In this document: one piece after another, positions 59,330 through 64,000 of the stretch | Layout of the letters: every line of letters starts with the position of its first letter | Position numbering within the stretch: position 1 is the first letter of the stretch | Assembly: GCA_030762175.1 (NCBI GenBank) | Contig: CM060834.1 | Coordinates: 32,858,501 to 32,922,500 of the forward strand | Direction of reading: 5' to 3' | Length of the DNA: 64,000 bases | DNA from: Metallyticus violacea | Taxonomy: Eukaryota; Arthropoda; Insecta; Mantodea; Metallyticidae | The notes under the pieces: model-generated | What the model was told of the DNA's origin: nothing | What the model saw: the letters and a program-made list of their open reading frames with translations, nothing else | Database searches by the model: none | Made by a program: the position numbers and the translations under genes

Positions 59330-61862
59330 TGCGAGCTGAAAACTAGAGGCCCATAGTGATAAAAGAATTGATTTTACTTTCCTAAACAAAATTAATAGTT
59401 GCCTATAGCTCAAAGAAACTTCATGTTTGTAAATTATATCCAGTACAGAAAACACACTCACAAATAATCAGTAACGTCTTATCTGATGAAACTGTGTCAC
59501 TTCAGCAGACGTTCAAAGTGACCACCGTCGCTTGTGGAGACGATGAACAACATATGTTGTATATAGTGTTTGTAAAGATATTGCTGCACAGGCCGCGGTA
59601 ATATGCTATTTTGTCTTCTCTAGTGTCGCTGGGAGTTCCTGATACACTCTATCTTTAACTGCACCCCAGAGAAAGTAGTAACCGGAGTACCGAGCTGGTC
59701 ATCTCACAGGACCACACCATCCTATCCCCCGATTTGTAAACTTTGCACCCACAACTTCTCTGGGAAATGAGCGTGCGCGGGGCACCCATCATGCTGGAAC
59801 CCCATAGACGCGTTTCCAATCTCAGGTCCTTCACGAGAAGGGTTAGAGCGTTTTGTAGAAATTATGCATATTGCTATCCGTTTGATGTCCCCTGTTAGAA
59901 ATACGAATAGAGCCTAAAACGAGGTTGCCAATAATACTTCACAAATATTGACACTCCTCTATCGTTGATGAGCAAGCTATCAAAGCCAGTGGAATTTTAC
60001 AAGGACCAGTAGCGCATGCTCCCCAAATTCACATTACCATGACTTGAGAACGAAGTTTATCTGTAAACAAAATATTACTGAGGTATTATCTTGCAACTGC
60101 TTCCAAATATCAACATGGTCCAGATCAGAAGACACTAGTACACGGCATTGGAGTTTTCTAGACTCATAATAGTTTGTGTACTGCATGCTTTTGTGCAAGC
60201 GATCCATCATCTGTATACAGACTACTCCTTGCATATCGTCAGAAACAGAGTATTCATTGCCACTCTTTAAAAGTATATTTCAGAAGGATGCGATTTAGAA
60301 CTGTGAAACGAATTCTCTTATCATTATTTGGACCTTTAGTTTTCAGTTCTCTAGAAAAAATATATACATGTTTTATTTAGTATATAAAATATATATAACT
60401 TTGAATTGAAAACTATATTTTTTATATTTAACCAAAATAAGTTAGTAATTATTAAAGTTGTTTCAAAACACTTTGGGCACTTTTAATGAAAATCGCTGCT
60501 GTTTTCTTTGAGAAATTGATAAATATACAGGGATTAAAATGAAATATAATTAATGTGCGAAAATGAGTAATCGGAAGTTTTCACGGCCGGAGTCTGAATT
60601 ATAACTAGAAGTTTCTTCCGGGCTTAGGAGCCAAACGTTTCATCCTCAACTGCGGAGGACATCTTCAGTGGCGCGGTCTGAGTCTTCTGGGTCAAGGTCA
60701 GGACAATCAGTCAGTCGTGGCAGGACCTTCGCCCAGAAGACTCAGACCGCGCCACTGAAGATGTCCTCCGCAGTTGAGGATGAAACGTTTGGACTCCTTA
60801 GCTCCAAGAAACCACTGCTCCTAAGCCCGGAAGAAACTTCTAGTTATAATAATGTGCGAAAAATTAATGCTACAACTGATTCTATTTGCATTTATATTAA
60901 ATGAGGCGTTTTGCAATGTTATGTATTTTAGTCTGAACATTACGAGTTCTATAGAATAAAAAAGGTGTGTTCAAATGTGACTTTTTCTGAGTTTAAACCT
61001 ATTTCGCTGCTTTGATAATGTGCCCTGAAACTTAAATCTTTGTTTTCAGTTTCTATTGATGCTCAATCAATTTTAAAAGGACCTCTATACCAACTGGGAA
61101 ACTTTGAACAGTGCCTGAATACGGAAGGAAAGCACTACTGTTTGGCCCGAATACATCTTCATCCCAGTGGCAAACCTTCGCCATTCTGGTCTAATATACA
61201 GGTTTGATATATGCCGTGTTCAAATTTAAATTGGATCTTACGTCAATTCACGACGTTATAATTATTTCTGCCAATACTAATCGAAACCAGCAATCTAGCT
61301 ATTCCTTTCGCTTGACAATGAAACAAAAATGAATGTTTTTTGTTACAGGCATTAATAGCTGTTAAGACACACGTTCCACGAGATGAGCTATTTTTGGGTT
61401 TGTGTGTACCCAACTCATGCAATACTTCCAGCACTCGGAAGGCTATATTCAATGAGCTAAAACCTGCAGCTAATGCCCTTGGAGTTCGAGTTAACATCCA
61501 AATGGAGTCCAGCTATTGTCAGAAAGCAAATGATGTACATTTAACAACTGGAGACTATATAATGGGGTACATATCATCTCTTCAATTATAAGTATAACAT
61601 TGTGCACGAATATTTTTATTTCCGTTTTGTAAGTTACGAATATTTAACGTCTGTCTGCATTCTTTATATTTGTAAGGTAAACTTTAAATGAATGTTTAGT
61701 TAAATATTGTTTACTTTTACAAACTGTAATATAAAACGTTCATCTGTCTTTTTTTCTCTTACAGTATTGTTTCAGTGGTCATATTAACGCTTTTGGTCAT
61801 AGGAACACTCTATGAGATTAGTATTTTCTTACAAAAACAAGGAAAAATGGGAACGGGTCTAG
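53674..61862 (+). CDS. NRF-6-like (nose resistant to fluoxetine) membrane acyltransferase, N-terminal part, four exons, 3' incomplete
   Basis: Four exons (53674-53791, 61050-61201, 61349-61566, 61765-61862) join in one frame, with intron phases 1, 0, 2 and GT-AG at every junction, giving about 195 codons. Residues 1-19 look like a signal peptide (VVVLFCLMGLQ core). Residues 35-160 resemble the NRF domain: YQLGNFEQC, HYCLARIHLHPSG, and the family hallmark GLCVPNSCN followed by a later SSYCQK cysteine. The last exon has a hydrophobic span (VVILTLLVIGTLYEI) that fits the first transmembrane helix ahead of the acyltransferase-3 domain. In this family the cysteine-rich domain faces the lumen or outside and the multi-span acyltransferase domain follows; the substrate is unknown. 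The acyltransferase exons must lie past the window end. An acceptor (TTTTCAATTACAG) sits four bases before the ATG, so a 5' non-coding exon is expected upstream. The region before the NRF core is shorter than usual, so an extra exon in the 7.3-kb first intron cannot be excluded. Confidence 0.85.
54763..55022 (-). mobile_element. SINE-B copy in NRF intron, 5' truncated
   Basis: The minus strand runs from CCCAAGGTCGCGGGTTCAAA through CCTAAGCATGGCTTCCTTCG and CCTCAAGCCTGAAAGAAGAG to TTAAAGAGCGTCCGTAAACA. The A-box part of the head is replaced by a GGGTTT repeat. Confidence 0.9.
55191..55238. repeat. ATT microsatellite in NRF intron
   Basis: Imperfect ATT/ATA units. Confidence 0.88.
55790..56513 (+). 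mobile_element. mariner-superfamily transposase relic with internal CTT expansion
   Basis: Frames give SDESHSHLDSYINRQTTRFL, RPDVIQKLLHSARVTIWCAV, then SGHGILGPYFVEDAA, IPIQQWMQRDGATDSL (second Asp), FGDRLISRGVPFPYP, and TYIWGMLKESVLKTVDLPTT, ISELREKI. Here about 100 bp of CTT/CTC repeats interrupts the C-terminus, which resumes as NNLQKCYEQ. At least three frameshifts occur. It lies in intron 1 of the NRF-like gene on the same strand. Confidence 0.9.
56310..56408. repeat. CTT/CTC microsatellite inside transposase relic
   Basis: About 30 CTT units with some CTC. It creates artefactual poly-Phe, poly-Lys and poly-Glu frames. Confidence 0.96.
56514..56783 (+). mobile_element. SINE-A copy with 10-bp target duplication
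   Basis: Begins ACCGCCACGGGTGGTCGA, with GGGGTTTGAATCCCG as B box and the shared body, and ends GGGCGTTAAACACCGTTAAA. TTAACTAACA flanks it at 56504-56513 and 56784-56793. Confidence 0.93.
57265..58060 (+). mobile_element. LINE 3' coding relic interrupted by SINE-A
   Basis: Before the insertion the frame reads VNLAFPEKCKIILKGKEVKH, then CKYLRCNVIYKYNDDAS, then FQNICGVKLG, RTLRKRHF and SQF*CMV (the LMYGSE position). After it, frames continue with a region corresponding to the FLRKVKGCSLLDHI-type segment (GKFLRKVKGCSLLDHIKSE across small shifts). This is the same LINE group as at 15.4 kb. Confidence 0.8.
57539..57825 (+). mobile_element. SINE-A copy nested in LINE, 14-bp target duplication
   Basis: The head TACCGCCACGAGTGGCCGAG and B box GGGTTCGAATACCG are followed by the full body and the tail GTAGTGTTAAACACCATTCA. 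ATTCTAATG(T/A)ATGG flanks it at 57525-57538 and 57826-57839 with one mismatch. Confidence 0.95.
58061..59288. other. Intron 1 stretch without recognised feature
   Basis: 58201-58470 has a G-rich then C/T-rich segment of unknown origin, and 58960-58995 is AT-repeat rich. No exon with a matching phase is visible. Confidence 0.45.
59289..59325. repeat. GT microsatellite in NRF intron
   Basis: About 18 GT units. Confidence 0.96.
59460..60350 (-). mobile_element. mariner-superfamily transposase relic
   Basis: The minus strand gives a HGNVNLGS-like segment, then a run of broken frames with GAPRTLIS-type sequence (the position of the second Asp), REVVGAKFTNRGIGWCGPVR, a PARYSGY segment, FLWGAVKDRVYQELP (59.65 kb) and AACAAI. 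The order fits the C-terminal half of DDE transposases, with many stops. Confidence 0.75.
60564..60849. mobile_element. Foldback (hairpin) element with 13-bp target duplication
   Basis: A perfect 33-bp inverted repeat forms the outer arms (60598-60630 and 60818-60850). A second, longer pairing, CCAAACGTTTCATCC to CAGAAGACTC-side sequence (about 60631-60690 with 60734-60792), continues inward, with a 25-bp extra segment in the right arm. TAATGTGCGAAAA is duplicated at 60551-60563 and 60850-60862. No coding frame is credible. Confidence 0.88.
61050..61201 (+). CDS. NRF-like gene, exon 2 (NRF domain core)
   Basis: The acceptor is TTGTTTTCAG at 61040-61049 and the donor CAG|GTTTGA at 61201/61202. 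The exon supplies two bases completing the split codon and reads SIDAQSILKGPLYQLGNF and then EQC, matching the conserved GNxxQC segment of NRF domains. It ends in phase 0. Confidence 0.85.
61349..61566 (+). CDS. NRF-like gene, exon 3 (CVPxSC motif)
   Basis: The acceptor TTTTTTGTTACAG precedes GCA at 61349. The exon reads through LCVPNSCN, the most diagnostic NRF motif, and ends ATG GG|GTACAT at 61566 in phase 2. The donor was chosen because it alone restores the frame into exon 4. Confidence 0.85.
61765..61862 (+). CDS. NRF-like gene, exon 4 (first transmembrane span)
   Basis: The acceptor TTTTTCTCTTACAG ends at 61764. The exon codes for IVSVVILTLLVIGTLYEI, a hydrophobic span, then a basic loop (QKQGKMG). 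It ends CTAG|GTAATG at 61862/61863 in phase 1. No downstream exon is recognised before 64000. Confidence 0.8.
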
Positions 61863-62216
61863 GTAATGTATGCCATTTAATTAAATGTACTATAAATATA
61901 TTTATCAAAGTATGCCCTCCCGCTATCAAAAGGCAGTGGTGGAATAGGAAATTACTAGAATCAAATTCAGTATCTATTTCGGGTGTTGGTTTTGAAAAAA
62001 AAATAATTAGCAAAATATGTATATATTTAATATGAACTGGGTACAATACAGTAAAAATGTCAAATTTTACAATCCACTAAAATATTGCAAGATTTAGTTT
62101 AAACCTATACACCAAAACCTTTTCGGAAATTCCCAGAGCACGTTCCTTGTTATGTTCATCATCTAACTTCAGTTAACTTGGCCAATATCATTACAAAGCT
62201 TAAGTGCACTCTCTCG

Positions 62217-62487
62217 TCGGTCTTGGTGGTGTAGTGGTAAACATGCTTGCCTCGTAGGCCCAAGATCGCGGGTTGCTTCCCGACCAGGGTCGATGGATTT
62301 TTTCGGGTGTAAAAATCCTAAGTATGGCTTCCTTCGGAAGGGAACTAAAGCTGTGATCCCATGTCATAGATTTGCGGCACTTAAAAGAACCTCAAACTTG
62401 AAAGAAGAGACCTCTGAGCAAAATTGATCGGCCATTTCAGGCTGTGAATTGTTTGGGACTCTGATGACCTGAGATGTTAAAGAGCGC
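62217..62487 (+). mobile_element. SINE-B copy, tail truncated
   Basis: Runs from GTCGGTCTTGGTGGTGTAGT through AAATCCTAAGTATGGCTTCC and CAAAATTGATCGGCCATTTC to GAGATGTTAAAGAGCGCC. The usual GTAAATAAA tail is missing. It lies downstream of NRF exon 4, in its intron. Confidence 0.92.
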
Positions 62488-63924
62488 CTGGGACAATATT
62501 TTTGTTGTGATGTTGTGGGGCGTTGGGGTTGATTATATTTGAAGCTATAATTTGCGTGAGTGTAGGTGTATGTGGGGAATTCGGCTGACTGCCAGTAGTT
62601 GTTTCACTGTTGCCTACTGCTGCTCCGTTTGATGGGATTTTTGTTGTGGATGTTACCATTTCAGGATTCGCTATACTGGATGTTTTGTGACCCGTTAAGG
62701 CCAACGGAACGAAAAGGGTTAACTCACCAGAGAAAAACACACGACCGTTTCTGTAAATCACCATTTATGCACATGATCAAGTTTTCTAACTATAGGTCAG
62801 ACTGTCTGCGGGGACCTGAGTTCTGATTGTAGCTTACCTAGTATCTTCATGGCTGACTCACTCAAAACTGACTGTTCTGGATCACTAACAAACTTATTCC
62901 CTAGATACTTTCTTTGTCTCGATTACTTATCCTTCACAACCAACGTGTAACTTCCCGATTTTCTTACTGAGTGACTTCGACTGACTCCTACTGCCTCTTA
63001 CTGCATCTTACTGCCTGACTTCGAATTCTTACTTCCTTCTGAACGTCTAAATTTTTGAATTTTTATTCCTAAGCCCCTGCTTACGCTAATTTTAATTCTA
63101 TATTATTCTGAAAACAGACTGAATTCCGGGCTTCCTTACTGGAAATCCCCTAATATTTATTGTTGTACAGACTGGCTCCGATTCGTGCTATTTTCGACAA
63201 CGTTCATTGGCTATAGCTACTTTTCTCAGTTATGTTCCCATGATTCCTACGGCCCGTTATTTTCCCAGAAAAAGCCTGTGTTATAAAATTTGGCAAATGT
63301 CCTTCAAGTTGGACTTCTAATGGGCTCTTTCCTCCTTTAGTCACATTTAGATCGTCAAATGTTCTCACAGATAACGTACGTTTTTACCCATCTGTTTTCT
63401 ATCTATGTTTCCTGGGTAAATGGCCCTTTAATGTGTCCTGTGGTATTTCATATCTATCTTCGACACATTCTCAGAAATCTGTATCTCTTATGTGTGGTGC
63501 ACCCCCTTTGTCTCCCTTATTCCATTAGATAAACGATGTAACTGGCCGTTACCCTGAAAGGGAAAGTATATCGGCAGTGTTCGCTCTAAAATATTCACAC
63601 AGATGAAAAGTAACAATTCTTAGCCTATCTCTGACTCCTTCCACTACCTGCCTCAGCCAACTCTCCTGCGGACAGGCCTTCCGTTACACATAATAAAATC
63701 CTTAAACATACAATAGCTCTTGCAAAAGGCTTTCATACAGGTATTTTTCAGCCATCACAATAGTAAAACCTGAAAAATGAATACCATACTTCCACCTTGC
63801 TCCGATATGCATAAAATATTCCTATCTGCTCAGATACTTACATACATACAGTACTAATCTTAATAATAATTACTATATTAACTTAATGTTAAGGAGCTCC
63901 GATTTTTGGTTCCAAACCAAATCA

Positions 63925-63928
<4 letters not shown>
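62488..63928. other. Intronic stretch after NRF exon 4, no recognised feature
   Basis: A 95-codon minus frame (62477-62764) is rich in Thr, Ser, Asn and Pro and has no motif. 62.9-63.7 kb is C/T-rich, with many ACTG(C/A)CTC-like words near 62990. No exon was found. Confidence 0.4.
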
Positions 63929-63981
<53 letters not shown>

Positions 63982-64000
63982 TCTTCTCCTTCTCCTTCTT
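63929..64000. repeat. CT microsatellite grading to CTT at window end
   Basis: About 25 CT units, then CTT/CTC units to the last base; the repeat continues beyond the window. Confidence 0.95.

Noticed and set aside
60668..60904. 78-codon plus frame
   Set aside because: It lies in the foldback element, where the inverted repeat explains the sequence.

Overview
The window is AT-rich eukaryotic DNA: mostly non-coding, crowded with decayed transposons, and carrying one recognisable host gene split by introns. The repeats point to an insect with a large, repeat-filled genome: tRNA-headed SINEs, CR1/Jockey-like and other non-LTR elements, and many Tc1/mariner relics. A hemimetabolous insect such as a cockroach or orthopteroid is my guess, an inference from repeat style and not from any search. 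There are no operons, CRISPR arrays or bacterial signals.

Host gene. Four exons on the plus strand (53674-53791, 61050-61201, 61349-61566, 61765-61862) join in frame with GT-AG boundaries. They encode a signal peptide, a cysteine-containing NRF domain and the start of a first membrane span. This is the amino-terminal part of a nose-resistant-to-fluoxetine (NRF-6) type membrane acyltransferase. Its 3' exons lie beyond base 64000, and an acceptor just before the ATG implies a non-coding exon upstream. Its first coding intron (7.3 kb) holds at least six mobile elements.

Repeats. At least seven Tc1/mariner-superfamily relics lie at about 1-692, 11426-12610, 19930-20290, 26570-26930, 34860-35960, 55790-56480 and 59460-60350. 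One of them is bounded by inverted repeats and TA. Eight LINE fragments are seen (6555, 9150, 15390, 40790, 42020, 43900, 53329 and 57265). I define four repeat families by alignment within the window. SINE-A has a Ser/Leu-like tRNA head and four copies plus a tail fragment. SINE-B has a Gly/Asp-like head and ten copies. SINE-E has a Glu/Val-like head and two copies. Families C and D are longer dispersed repeats. Several insertions are nested with clear target-site duplications, so their relative ages can be read.

Other structure. There is a near-perfect 155-bp-arm hairpin at 1869-2187, a foldback element with a 13-bp target duplication at 60564-60849, a degenerate satellite of about 145-bp unit at 36805-37560, a 134-bp tandem duplication at 32344-32590, a possible LTR promoter and primer-binding site near 43.0-43.7 kb, and many microsatellites. 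The remaining stretches (for example 22.5-25.6, 27.7-30.5, 37.8-40.3 and 46.95-48.2 kb) show nothing I can support as genes. I found no convincing new biological system; the most distinctive items are the hairpins, the satellite and the nested repeats.
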